Assembly (NCBI RefSeq): GCF_024594815.1
Contig: NZ_JANJOU010000016.1
Span: forward strand, 1-64,000
Direction of reading: 5' to 3'
DNA length: 64,000 nt
DNA from: Roseomonas populi
Lineage (GTDB): Bacteria > Pseudomonadota > Alphaproteobacteria > Acetobacterales > Acetobacteraceae
A program made the position numbers and the translations under genes. Below, in pieces: positions 33,876 to 42,454 of this stretch; position 1 is the first letter of the stretch; each line of letters starts with the position of its first letter. Under the pieces are notes generated by a model. That model worked only from the letters and a program-made list of their open reading frames with translations, was not told where the DNA came from and did no database searches.

Positions 33876-35651
33876 TCACTCCCCGCGCGACAGGGGCGGG
33901 CTGGCGTAGCCCGGCACGACATGGGCGTCGATGAAGTAGGGCCGCCCGGCCTCCACGGCGGCCAGGCCGCGGCGCAGCGCCTCCTCCAGCTCGGGCACCG
34001 TGCGCACCGGTCCCTCGGCCTCCACCCCTTGGGCACGGGCCATGGCGGAGAGGTCCACCTCCGGATCGGCGATGCGCTGGCCGATCCAGCGGTTCTCCGG
34101 CGGGCGACCGCGGATCTTCGCCACCGCCTCCTGGTGGATCTCGTCGTTGAAGTTGGAGCGGTTATTGGAGACGATGAAGAGCGCGGGGATGCGGTAATGG
34201 ACCGCCGTCCAGAGCGCCGTGATGCCCTGCAGCGTGTCGCCGTCGCCGAGCACGGCCACCACCGGCCGTCCGGTGTCGCGCAGCGCCAGCGCCGCGCCCA
34301 CCGTGAGACCGGGCCCCGCCGCGAGGCCGGCGCCGCCATCATGGCCGAGGAAGTCCAGCGGATCCCGGAAATGATAGGCGTTGCCCGCCCAGCCGATGGT
34401 GACATGCGCCAGCGTCAGCTTGCGCTCCCCGCGCAGCTTCACGAGCGCCACCTCCACGTCGCGCGGGGCGATCTCCTGCGCCGCGTTGTCGCTGTACTCG
34501 GCGGCCGGAGCGGTGTTCCGGCTGGCCCCGTCCCAGCGCCGCGCGCCGCCGAGCAGCCTCTCCAGCGCCGGCAGGAGCTGGGCGACGAAGGTATCGGCAT
34601 CGGCCATGACCGGTAGATCCGCCGGCGGCAGGCCGAAATGATCCATGCTCCAGCCATTGTGCAGCACGCTGTCGAGCGAGACGTGGGCGATCTTCGCCGC
34701 CACCTTCTCGGTCCGGCGGGTCACCTGCAGCAGGAAGCCGTTCAGGTCCACCCAGTCGAAGCTGACGATGACGTCCGCCTCCTTCACCGCCTGCTTCGCG
34801 GCGGCGTTCAGCCAGTAGAAGGGCGGCACCAGGTGCAGCGGGTGGTCGGTCGGGAAGGCCGCGCGCTCGCGGATGGAGGTCATGACGGAGGCGCCCGCCA
34901 GCTCCGCCAGGCGCACGCGGCGGTCCCAGGCCTCCTGCGCGCGGGAGCCGCGGCCGAAGAGGAAGAGCGGCCGCTCGGCCCCGGCGACCAGGGCGGCAAT
35001 CTCCTCCACCAGCGCCTCCGGCGCGGGCGGCGGGGCGGGGGGCGCGTAGCGGGCGACGGGCGGCAGCTCCATCTCCCGCTCCAGCTTCTGCTCCTGCAGC
35101 CCGGCATCCAGGCAGACATAGACCGGCGCGCGCGGCAGCGAGGAGGTGAGCTGGTGGGCGCGCAGGATGCTCTCCGGCATCGCCTCGGCCGATCGCGGCT
35201 CGTCGTCCCACTTGGTGTAGCCCCGCACCAGGGCGCCCTGGTCCTTGGCGGTGTGGATCCAGTCGATCCAGGGGCGGCGCTTGGTGGCGTCCACCGGCCC
35301 GGTGGCGCCGAGGATCATCATCGGCACGCGGTCGCACCAGGCATTGAAGATGCCCATCGTGCCGTGCAGCAGGCCCACGTTGCTGTGCAGCACCGCCGCC
35401 ATCGCCTTGTCCGTCACCTTCGCATAACCGTGCGCGATGGAGACCACGTGGTCCTCGTTGAGGCAGAGCAGCATCTGCGGCGTGGCATTGCCGAGGTAGT
35501 TCACCAGGCTGTCGTGGAAGCCGCGGTAGCTCGCGCCCGGGTTCAGCGCGATGTAGGGGATGTCCAGCGCCCGCAGCATGGCGGCCGCGACGTCGCTGCC
35601 CCATTCGAGGCGCGGGTTGCCGCCCACCGCCGGCCGTTCCAGATCCTGCAT
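33876..35651 (-). CDS. ThDP-dependent decarboxylase, benzoylformate decarboxylase/ALS-like
   Basis: Thiamine diphosphate enzyme, 591 residues. Catalytic Glu66 lies in LLCLNEDHVVSIAHGYAK; the ThDP motif GDGDTLQG starts at about 469 and ends with SNNRSNFND. An N-terminal PGASYRGFHDSLVNYL block is typical of the large "thiamine pyrophosphate-requiring protein" group. ATG 35651 was chosen because it lies just after the upstream stop; ATG 35672 overlaps the upstream gene by 14 bases and is an alternative. Directly behind a hydroxyacid dehydrogenase, it most simply decarboxylates the 2-oxo acid to an aldehyde, as in the mandelate pathway. A carboligase role cannot be excluded. Confidence 0.85.
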   Translation of the reverse strand: MQDLERPAVGGNPRLEWGSDVAAAMLRALDIPYIALNPGASYRGFHDSLVNYLGNATPQMLLCLNEDHVVSIAHGYAKVTDKAMAAVLHSNVGLLHGTMGIFNAWCDRVPMMILGATGPVDATKRRPWIDWIHTAKDQGALVRGYTKWDDEPRSAEAMPESILRAHQLTSSLPRAPVYVCLDAGLQEQKLEREMELPPVARYAPPAPPPAPEALVEEIAALVAGAERPLFLFGRGSRAQEAWDRRVRLAELAGASVMTSIRERAAFPTDHPLHLVPPFYWLNAAAKQAVKEADVIVSFDWVDLNGFLLQVTRRTEKVAAKIAHVSLDSVLHNGWSMDHFGLPPADLPVMADADTFVAQLLPALERLLGGARRWDGASRNTAPAAEYSDNAAQEIAPRDVEVALVKLRGERKLTLAHVTIGWAGNAYHFRDPLDFLGHDGGAGLAAGPGLTVGAALALRDTGRPVVAVLGDGDTLQGITALWTAVHYRIPALFIVSNNRSNFNDEIHQEAVAKIRGRPPENRWIGQRIADPEVDLSAMARAQGVEAEGPVRTVPELEEALRRGLAAVEAGRPYFIDAHVVPGYASPPLSRGE

Positions 35652-35658
35652 GGTTCGA

Positions 35659-36786
35659 TCAACCTTCCGCATTGAGGCCTTGCCCTTCGCGCAACCCGCG
35701 AAAGGCGGAGAGAGGACCCGGCATGAAGGGGGCCGGGAGGGAGCGGAGCAGGGCGGGGGAGAGGTCCGGGAGGCGCGCGCAGCCCAGCAGGGCCATCGCC
35801 GTCCGGATCTCCTCCGCCAGGAGAGCGAGCAGGTGCCGCAGGCCGGCCTCGCCCCCGGCCGCCAGGGCCCAGCCCTGGAGCTTGCCGAGGCCGACCGCCC
35901 GCGCGCCGAGGCAGAGCGCCTTGAGGATATCGGTGCCTCGCAGGAAGCCGCCATCGACCAGCACCTCGGCCCGCCCCGCGACCGCCTCCACCACGGGCGG
36001 CAGCAGGTCGAGGGCACCGAGGGTGAAGTCGAGCTGCCGGCCGCCATGGTTCGAGACATAGACGGCATCCATCCCCGCCTCCACGGCCAGCGCGGCGTCC
36101 GCGGGCGAGGCAATGCCCTTCAGCACCAGCGGCAGCCGCGTCATGCCCCGCAGGGCCGCCACCATGTCCCAGGTCAGGCCGGACTGGTGCGCGGTGATCT
36201 GCGCGCCGCCCCCCGCACCCAGATGCGCGCGGTCTGCCGCCATGGAGGAAGAGTAGCGGTTGATCAGGTCGCGCTCGCGCCGCCCGTAGACGGCGGAATC
36301 AACGGTGAGACAGACCGCGGCATATCCGGCCGCCTCGGCGCGGGCGACGAGGTCGCGCAGCCAGGCGCGGTCGCCGCGCATGTAGACCTGCAGGACCAGC
36401 CCCGGCGCCTCCCGCGCGATCGCTTCAGGCCCCGGCTCCGCCATGAGGCTGACGAAGGCGGTGGTGCCGGAAGCGGCTGCCGCCCGCGCCGCGGCGGGAG
36501 CGCCTCCGGGATGGAGCAGCGCGAGCGAGCCGATGGGGGCGAGGAAGACAGGCAGTGCGAGCGGGCGCCCGAGCAGCACCGTCCTCTCCTCTACCCGCGA
36601 CACGTCGCGCAGGACGCGCGGAACGAACCCCATGCGCTCGATCGCGGCGCGGTTCGCGGCGATCGTCGCCTCCGATTCCGCACCGCCGGACAGGTAGTCC
36701 CAGACCTCCCGCCGCAGGCGCCCGGCGGCCAGGCGGACCAGTTCCTCCGCCGTTCGCCCGAGAGAGTCGGCCGCGCCGTCGCTCAT
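35659..36786 (-). CDS. FMN-dependent 2-hydroxyacid dehydrogenase (LldD/mandelate dehydrogenase family)
   Basis: Alpha-hydroxyacid-oxidising flavoenzyme, 375 residues, TIM barrel. It converts a 2-hydroxy acid to a 2-oxo acid. FMN and catalytic residues are recognisable: PVFLAPIGSLALLHPGG, LQVYMRGD (Tyr135), TVDSAVYGRRERD, LVLKGI (Lys223) and the base His247 with Arg250 in SNHGGRQLD; phosphate binding by DGGFLRGTDILKAL. The stop of the Bug gene upstream overlaps its ATG (ATGA). The next gene is the ThDP decarboxylase, the same pair of reactions as mandelate dehydrogenase and benzoylformate decarboxylase. Confidence 0.9.
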   Translation of the reverse strand: MSDGAADSLGRTAEELVRLAAGRLRREVWDYLSGGAESEATIAANRAAIERMGFVPRVLRDVSRVEERTVLLGRPLALPVFLAPIGSLALLHPGGAPAAARAAAASGTTAFVSLMAEPGPEAIAREAPGLVLQVYMRGDRAWLRDLVARAEAAGYAAVCLTVDSAVYGRRERDLINRYSSSMAADRAHLGAGGGAQITAHQSGLTWDMVAALRGMTRLPLVLKGIASPADAALAVEAGMDAVYVSNHGGRQLDFTLGALDLLPPVVEAVAGRAEVLVDGGFLRGTDILKALCLGARAVGLGKLQGWALAAGGEAGLRHLLALLAEEIRTAMALLGCARLPDLSPALLRSLPAPFMPGPLSAFRGLREGQGLNAEG

Positions 36787-37766
36787 CCGTTCGGCGTGAT
36801 GTTCAGGTCGGTGATGAGCGGCCCCCAGCGCAGCCGCTCCGCCGCCCAGAAGGCCGAGGCCTCCGTGGGTGATGAGCCGACGAAGACGGCGCCCTGCGCC
36901 TCCATGCGCTGCCGCACCTCAGGCTGGCGCGTGATGGCGGCGATGTCGGCGCTGACCTTCGCCACCATGGCCGGCGGCGTGGCGGCCGCCATGGCGACCG
37001 TGGTCCAGGAGGAGGCGTCCAGCCCCTCAAAGCCGCTCTCCCTCGCCGTCGGCACGCCGGGCAGCACGGCGGAGCGCGCCTCGGCCAGCACGGCGATGGC
37101 CTTCAGCCGGCCGGCCTGCACATGCGGCACCACCTCCGTGGTTGGGCCGGCGTAGAATTGCAGCCGCTCCCCGATCAGGTCGGCGACGCCCTGGCCGCCG
37201 CTGCGATAGGGAACATGGGTTAGCTCCAGCCGCTCCCGGCGGGCCAGGAGTTCCCCGAAGAGGTGGGGCGTCGTGCCGGCACCCGGCGAGGGGTAGGCCA
37301 TGCCGGGCCTGGCGCGCGCGGCCGCCACCAGCTCGCCCAGCGAGTTGACCGGGGAGGCCGCGGGCACCACCAGAACCAGCGGATAGAAGGCGACGAGCGA
37401 AACGCCGGTGAAGTCCCGGACCGGATCGTAGCCGAGGTTGCGGTAGATGAAGGGCGCGATGACGAAGGGTGGCGGAGCCAGCAGCATGGCGTGCCCGTCC
37501 GGCGGCAGGCGGGCCACGTATTCCGTGCCCACCGTGGTGGTGCCACCGCCGCGGTTCTCCACCACCACGGGCTGGCCCCAGGCCGCGTTGAGGCCGTTCG
37601 ACAGGATCCGGGCCATGATGTCGGACGACCCGCCGGGCGCATAGGGCACGACGAGCGTCACGGGACGGGAGGGGTAATGCCCTTGTGCCCGGGCGGGGTC
37701 CGGCAGGGCGGATCCCGTCCACACCGCACCGGCGAGGCTACCCAGGCAGAACTGACGTCGAAGCAT
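36783..37766 (-). CDS. Bug/TctC-family receptor
   Basis: Bug receptor, 327 residues. Leader MLRRQFCLGSLAGAVWTGSA to ARA, ligand loops VPYAPGGSSDIMAR and PPDGHAMLLAPPP. It is locked into the catabolic operon by the ATGA overlap with the hydroxyacid dehydrogenase, and follows the HpaB-like gene by 96 bases. An aromatic or aliphatic 2-hydroxy acid, or its precursor, is the likely ligand given the downstream enzymes. Confidence 0.9.
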   Translation of the reverse strand: MLRRQFCLGSLAGAVWTGSALPDPARAQGHYPSRPVTLVVPYAPGGSSDIMARILSNGLNAAWGQPVVVENRGGGTTTVGTEYVARLPPDGHAMLLAPPPFVIAPFIYRNLGYDPVRDFTGVSLVAFYPLVLVVPAASPVNSLGELVAAARARPGMAYPSPGAGTTPHLFGELLARRERLELTHVPYRSGGQGVADLIGERLQFYAGPTTEVVPHVQAGRLKAIAVLAEARSAVLPGVPTARESGFEGLDASSWTTVAMAAATPPAMVAKVSADIAAITRQPEVRQRMEAQGAVFVGSSPTEASAFWAAERLRWGPLITDLNITPNG

Positions 37767-37862
37767 CGCTGTCCCCCTTCGTGCTGGCTCTTCCCCAGTG
37801 CGGCCTGTTCCCGGCCTTGCCCCGCGGCCTATCCGCCGCGGGGGATGGTACGCAGCGCTCTC

Positions 37863-39371
37863 CTACTCCGCGGCGAGCGGCGGAAGTGACAGCGCCGCAT
37901 CGACGAGGCCGGTCGCGCGGTCGAAGTCATAGTTGCGGAAGACGTTCATCTTCACGAGGAAGGACGCCCCGCCATAGAACTTCTCGTACTGCTGGTGGCG
38001 GTTTCCGAATTCCGTGCCGATGAAGTCCCAGGCCAGCTTCATCAGTGCCACCTTGTCTCGCGCTGCCTGCTTCGGGGTGCCGAGGAAGCGGTCCAGGTCG
38101 GCCGCGATCTCCGGGTTCTCGAAGTCGCGCTCGGAGGAGGGGAGCGTGATCATGCCGGCGCCGGTGATCTCGCGGACAATGTCGATCATGCGCGGGTTGA
38201 TTTCGGACTGCAGCGCCATGACGGAGTAGAGGGTGTTACGGGACGGCCAGAGCACGCCGTCATCCTCGACCTTCGCCATCACCTCCTGCGCCTGCACCAT
38301 GCTGTCCACGATGGTGGCGAGGGAGGCGAGCTCGCCCATCTGTACCATCACCGGCGGGTTCTTGTCGTGGCCGGTGGCCTCGTTCATGCGCTTGGCGAGG
38401 CCGAGGAGAAAGCGCAGCTTCGTCGCGTAGCGCGCCTGGGCCTGCAGGTTGCCGTAGACGTGGGAGGGCGTCTTCCACCACTGGTCGAAACAGATCTGCG
38501 TGTTCCGGTAGATGAACACGTCCTCCCAGGGAACGAAGACATCGTCCAGCACGACGAGGCTGTCGGTCTCGTCGAAGCGGCTGGTGAGGGGGTAGTCGAA
38601 GGCGTTCTCGGCCTTCGCCGCGAAGCCGCGGCGGGAGAGAAGCTTCAGCCCCGGTGCGTTCATCGGGATCGCGACGCCGATCGCGTAGTTCTCGTCCCCG
38701 GGCTGCAGGGGGTGGATGCAGCTGAGATAGAGGTAATCGGAGAAGACACCGCCGGTGGCGAGCTGCTGGGCACCCCGGACGACGATGCCGCCATCCTTCT
38801 CCCGCACGACACCGGCATAGAGAGAGGGGTCACTCTGCTGGTGCGCGGGCTTGGAGCGGTCGATCTGCGGCGGCACGATCGCGTAGCTGGCGTAGAGGTG
38901 GTTGTCGCGCAGCTTTTCATAGAAGCGCACGACATTATCCGCGAACTGCTGCCCGCCCGCGGCGAAGACCGAGGGCTTGGCGGCGTAGCCCGCGAAGAAG
39001 CCTGCCACATGGTCCGGCGTGCGGCCCATCAGCCCGAAGGTGGCCTCCGCCCAGGCCTCGGCAGCCAGCCGCTTGGCGCGGATATCCGCATGGGTGCGCG
39101 GGATCTGGTAGGCACGCAGGACGGGTGCGCCGTCCGCGGGGGAGGCGTAGGTCAGGCGCTCCCGGTTCGCCGGGTCGGCGGCCATGTCGTAGAGGCGGGC
39201 GATCGAGCGCGCGCCCTCCCGGAAGGCGGGGTGGCGCGTCACGTCGCGCACCAGCTCACCGTCGACATAGACACGGCGGCCGTCATCGGCGATGGCGCGC
39301 AGGTACTCCGCGCCGGTGCGAAGCGGCGCGGTACTTCCGGTGGTGGTCCGCGGCGACAGGATAGTGTCCAT
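37863..39371 (-). CDS. hpaB: HpaB-type flavin-dependent hydroxylase, large component
   Basis: Oxygenase component of the two-component 4-hydroxyphenylacetate 3-monooxygenase family, 502 residues, using FADH2 from a partner reductase. Blocks seen: RTGAEYLRAIADDGRRVYVDGE, NHLYASYAIVPPQIDRSKPAHQ (flavin-binding region), PLTSRFDETDSLVVLDDVFVPWEDVF and a C-terminal helical domain ending near GTEFGNRHQQYEKFY. AGGAG lies before the ATG. The HpaC-like reductase gene is 25 bases upstream. The family also contains pyrrole-2-carboxylate, chlorophenol and indole-type hydroxylases, so the symbol gives the family and not the proven substrate. Confidence 0.87.
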   Translation of the reverse strand: MDTILSPRTTTGSTAPLRTGAEYLRAIADDGRRVYVDGELVRDVTRHPAFREGARSIARLYDMAADPANRERLTYASPADGAPVLRAYQIPRTHADIRAKRLAAEAWAEATFGLMGRTPDHVAGFFAGYAAKPSVFAAGGQQFADNVVRFYEKLRDNHLYASYAIVPPQIDRSKPAHQQSDPSLYAGVVREKDGGIVVRGAQQLATGGVFSDYLYLSCIHPLQPGDENYAIGVAIPMNAPGLKLLSRRGFAAKAENAFDYPLTSRFDETDSLVVLDDVFVPWEDVFIYRNTQICFDQWWKTPSHVYGNLQAQARYATKLRFLLGLAKRMNEATGHDKNPPVMVQMGELASLATIVDSMVQAQEVMAKVEDDGVLWPSRNTLYSVMALQSEINPRMIDIVREITGAGMITLPSSERDFENPEIAADLDRFLGTPKQAARDKVALMKLAWDFIGTEFGNRHQQYEKFYGGASFLVKMNVFRNYDFDRATGLVDAALSLPPLAAE

Positions 39372-39396
39372 GGGGCGGCTCCTGGGGGGATGAGGA

Positions 39397-39879
39397 TCAG
39401 GCGGCGAGGTCGGCGAGGCTGCGGTAGCCCCCGCGCCAGAAGAGCAGCGGCGGCTCGTCCGAGCCGACGACCTCCGCGCGCAGCACGCGGCAGACGAGGA
39501 TGAGGTGGTCGCCCCCGTCATGCGCGCCGTGCAGCGCGCACTCGAAGCCGACCAGGGCGCCATCGATCAGCGGGCAGCCCTCGGCCCCGGGACGCCAAGC
39601 GGTGCCGGCCCACTTATCCCCGCCCCGGGCCGCGAAGCGGGAGGACAGCACATCCTGCCCCTCCGCCAGCACGTTGATGCCGATGCGGCTCGCCGCCGCG
39701 AAGGCAGGAAGGCCGAGCGAGCGCCGGTCCAGGCTGAACAGGACGAGCGGCGGGTCCAGGGAGACGGTGTTGAAGGAGCTGACCGTCATGCCCACCGGCC
39801 CGCCGTCCGACAGCGTCGTGACAATGGCGACCCCTGTCGGAAAATGCCCGAAGGCATCGCGGAGCTGACGAGGTTCCAT
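39397..39879 (-). CDS. hpaC: HpaC-type flavin reductase
   Basis: Small NAD(P)H:flavin reductase, 160 residues, that supplies reduced flavin to the HpaB-like enzyme. Family marks: LRDAFGHFPTGVAIVTT, GMTVSSFNTVSLDPPLVLFSL, INVLAEGQ, and the late HDGGDHLILVCRV. ATG 39879 is preferred over ATG 39894 because GGAGAG stands just upstream of it and the family start MEPRQLRDAFGHF fits. First gene of the minus-strand operon that may run to 31613; a MarR-type palindrome lies just upstream. Confidence 0.87.
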   Translation of the reverse strand: MEPRQLRDAFGHFPTGVAIVTTLSDGGPVGMTVSSFNTVSLDPPLVLFSLDRRSLGLPAFAAASRIGINVLAEGQDVLSSRFAARGGDKWAGTAWRPGAEGCPLIDGALVGFECALHGAHDGGDHLILVCRVLRAEVVGSDEPPLLFWRGGYRSLADLAA

Positions 39880-39901
39880 GACCCTCTCCGGCATCGATAG
39901 C

Positions 39902-39912
39902 TACAACTTGTA
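39902..39912. promoter_or_regulatory. MarR-type palindrome TACAACTTGTA
   Basis: TACAA-C-TTGTA, typical in form and length of MarR-family operators, 23 bases before the preferred start of the flavin reductase gene and 136 bases before the divergent MarR gene. It should control the hpaC-hpaB operon. Confidence 0.55.
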
Positions 39913-40047
39913 TGCTTCTCGGGAGGTACGCAAGCGGAATTTCGTGGTGCGGCCGAAGCCCGGCGAGACGGCGCGGCCGGGCGTGGCGGAGCAGCACTCC
40001 ACCCCGGCAATTTCCCACGCGCCGATCACGGTTTACACTCATGCCCC

Positions 40048-40644
40048 ATGACTGAACCGAAGCGCCGACGCGCCGCCACGACGGGCCAGAAGATGGAGGC
40101 CGGGACCGTCGCCCTGACAGTATCCTTGCCGGAGATGCTGCAGGACGGAACCGACCATGCTTTCCGGGAGACGGTCTTCGGGCTCGTCCAGGCACTAGGC
40201 TACCTGCAGGCATGCCGGGACGCCTTCGGCCGCGCCATGGGGCTGACCGGAAGCCAGTTCGCGGTGCTTGTCGGCGTCGGCCATTGCCAGGGCGAGAACG
40301 GGACCTCGATCCGGGCGATCGCGGACCACGTCCAGATGGCCGCCACCCATGTCACAACGGAAGTTGGGCGCCTGCTACGCCGCGGCCTGCTGCTGAAACG
40401 CCCGAATCCCGAGGATCGGCGTGGCGTGCTCGTTTCCCTCTCCGCGCGCGGCAACCGCGCAGTGACCGAGGTCGCCCCCTTCATGCGCATGGTGAACGAC
40501 CACCTCTTCGCCGGCTACACGGCGGCGGATATCGAGGCGCTGAACCGCTTCGTCCGCCGCTTCCATGCGAACGGCGAAGCGGCCCTGGCGGCAATCCGCG
40601 GGGTAGAGTCCGAAACGCCGCGCCGGGCGCGAAGGATCGTTTGA
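40048..40644 (+). CDS. MarR-family transcriptional regulator
   Basis: Winged-helix regulator, 198 residues, longer than the usual 140-160 because of a polar N-terminal tail of about 40 residues. The core: GYLQACRDAFGRAMGLTGSQ, recognition helix region IRAIADHVQMAATHVTTEVG and the wing LLLKRPNPEDRRGVLVSLS. Such proteins often respond to aromatic acids. Divergent from hpaC-hpaB with a MarR-like palindrome between. The last bases of the gene form part of the GntR-type palindrome that precedes the TRAP operon. Confidence 0.9.
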   Translation: MTEPKRRRAATTGQKMEAGTVALTVSLPEMLQDGTDHAFRETVFGLVQALGYLQACRDAFGRAMGLTGSQFAVLVGVGHCQGENGTSIRAIADHVQMAATHVTTEVGRLLRRGLLLKRPNPEDRRGVLVSLSARGNRAVTEVAPFMRMVNDHLFAGYTAADIEALNRFVRRFHANGEAALAAIRGVESETPRRARRIV

Positions 40645-40650
40645 CAATCC
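40634..40650. promoter_or_regulatory. GntR-type palindrome upstream of the TRAP operon
   Basis: GGATCGTTTGACAATCC. Its complement differs at one position from the palindrome at 30147-30163. It covers the MarR stop codon and contains TTGACA (40641-40646) reading toward the TRAP genes, as a -35 would; AAGATA about 18 bases on is a weak -10 candidate. It lies 243 bases upstream of the TRAP receptor start. Confidence 0.55.
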
Positions 40651-40892
40651 CGCGGCACAGCCCGAAGATACCGACATAATGTAGGCAATCGGCAGCGTTC
40701 CGCGCGGTGATCCGCCCCGGACCGCGCCGCTGCCAGAACAGCCGCGCGGCCAGGCACCACCGCAGCCGTGCGGACCGAGGAAACATCAGTGCCGCAAGGG
40801 CACGGCAGGTTACCCGACACGGCGTGCCCCTCTCGGCGCAGCCGCGGAGGGGCACGCACAACCTTTGCCATCGGTCCGAGGAGTGGGGCGCC

Positions 40893-41903
40893 TTGATCCA
40901 GAAGATTACCCGTCGCGGTGTCATCGCGGCCGCCGGGCCGCTGATCGCGCGCCCCGCACTGGCGCAGGCGGCGCCGATCGTGATGAAGATCGGCACGGCC
41001 ACGATCAACGACTCCCAGCATCAGTGGATGCGCCTGTTCGCTGAGACCGTGCAGGCGCGGAGCAACGGCGCCATCAAGGTGGAATTGTACCCGACGAGCC
41101 AGCTCGGATCGATTCCGCGGATGATCGAGGGCACCCAGTTCAACTCGATCCAGGCCTTCGTCGGCCCACCGGAATTCCTGAGCGGCGTCGATTCGCGCTT
41201 CGAGCTCCTCGGTGCACCGGGCGTCTTCACCGACATCTCGCACGCGCACCGGGCGATGCACGTACCGGAGTTCCATCGCGCCTTCCTCGACATCGGCCTC
41301 GGGAAGGGCCTGAGGGGCATCGGGTTGTTCATCAATGCCCCGACTTGCTTCAACACGCGCAACCGCATTGATCGGCTGGCCGACTTCGAAGGGCGCAAGA
41401 TCCGCGTTCTTGCCTCGCCGGTGCAGACGGAGCAGCTCCGCCGGCTGAAGGCGACCGCCGTCCCGATGTCGCTCGGCGAGGTCCTGCCCGCACTGCAGCA
41501 GGGCACCATCGACGGTGTCATGAGCGCCATGCCGGTCCTGACCGCGCTGCGCTTCTACGACGCGGCGAAGTTCCTGGTGGAGACGAACCAGGCCGCCGTG
41601 ACTGTCGTCACCGTCGTCAGCAAGATCTGGTACGACGGCCTGCCCCCCGCACTGCGCACCGTGGTGGACGAGGCCGGGCGCAAGGCGGACGACGACGTGT
41701 TTCCCTGGGCCCTCGACTTCATCGCGCAGCAGCGCAAGGTCTGGACCGAGGCGGGGGGCACCATCACCAGCTTGCCGCCCGAGGACCAGGCCAGGCTTGT
41801 CGAGTTGATGCGCCCGATCGGGCAGGAGGTGACGGCCCGCCGGCGCGACCAGGCCACGCTGTACGAGGCCATGCTGCGCGCCGCCGCAGCCACCCGCGGA
41901 TGA
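40893..41903 (+). CDS. dctP: TRAP transporter substrate-binding protein, DctP family
   Basis: Periplasmic receptor of a TRAP transporter, 336 residues. A TTG start with GAGGAG upstream gives the expected twin-arginine-like leader, IQKITRRGVIAAAGPLIARPALA; the frame is open much further upstream but lacks any leader. The mature part has KIGTATINDSQHQWMRLFAE, VELYPTSQLGSIPRMIEG and FEGRKIRVLASPVQTE; the Arg in the last block usually pairs with the ligand carboxylate. Its stop overlaps the next start (ATGA). Ligand probably a carboxylate related to the amide handled by the downstream amidase. Confidence 0.88.
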   Translation: MIQKITRRGVIAAAGPLIARPALAQAAPIVMKIGTATINDSQHQWMRLFAETVQARSNGAIKVELYPTSQLGSIPRMIEGTQFNSIQAFVGPPEFLSGVDSRFELLGAPGVFTDISHAHRAMHVPEFHRAFLDIGLGKGLRGIGLFINAPTCFNTRNRIDRLADFEGRKIRVLASPVQTEQLRRLKATAVPMSLGEVLPALQQGTIDGVMSAMPVLTALRFYDAAKFLVETNQAAVTVVTVVSKIWYDGLPPALRTVVDEAGRKADDDVFPWALDFIAQQRKVWTEAGGTITSLPPEDQARLVELMRPIGQEVTARRRDQATLYEAMLRAAAATRG

Positions 41904-42448
41904 GCGCCGTCGTCACCAGCCCGCCCGCGCGCGCGGCGGGCCTCCGGGCCGTTCTCCTCCGCCTCGGCGACGCCATTGCGGCGGGCTGCCTGGCGCTCTG
42001 CGCGGGCGCCCTGCTCGCGATCGTGCTCATTAACGGGGCGAACGTCGTCGGCCGCTACTTCCTCAGCGCGCCCCTGGAATGGGCGGAGGAGCTGATGCTC
42101 TTCCTGCTCGTCCTCATCGTCTTCGCCGGCGCCGCTGCCGTCACCTGGCGGAACCAGCACATTCGGGTGGACATCCTGCTGGGCTACCTGCCGCGCCCGA
42201 TGCGGCGGGCTGCCACCCTCGTCACGGCCGCCGTCACGGTGGCGCTCTGCGTCGCCATCGGCCGGGCGAGCCTGGAGGTGGTGTCCATGCTCCTTCTCTT
42301 CGACCAGCGGAGCGACGCCCTGGAATTCCCGGTCTGGATCCCCCAAGGCTTCGTGCTCGCCGGCCTCGGCCTGATCGCCCTCCTCACCCTTCTCCGCCTG
42401 GCCGCCACGGGACTCGACCTGCCCGAGAGCGGCCATGGCGAGGCCTGA
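41900..42448 (+). CDS. dctQ: TRAP transporter small permease, DctQ
   Basis: Small membrane subunit, 182 residues, with four spans: about 27-47 (IAAGCLALCAGALLAIVLING), then LEWAEELMLFLLVLIVFAGAAA, a third after PRPMRRAATL, and one near FVLAGLGLIALLTLL. The segment TWRNQHIRVD between spans is characteristic of DctQ. It overlaps dctP and lies six bases before dctM. Confidence 0.92.
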   Translation: MSAVVTSPPARAAGLRAVLLRLGDAIAAGCLALCAGALLAIVLINGANVVGRYFLSAPLEWAEELMLFLLVLIVFAGAAAVTWRNQHIRVDILLGYLPRPMRRAATLVTAAVTVALCVAIGRASLEVVSMLLLFDQRSDALEFPVWIPQGFVLAGLGLIALLTLLRLAATGLDLPESGHGEA

Positions 42449-42454
42449 GACCCC

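Noticed and set aside
33876-36113. A 745-codon frame suggesting a hydroxyacid dehydrogenase region fused to the ThDP enzyme
   Set aside because: The extra front part is an out-of-frame reading of the FMN dehydrogenase gene; the ThDP protein has a normal start at 35651.
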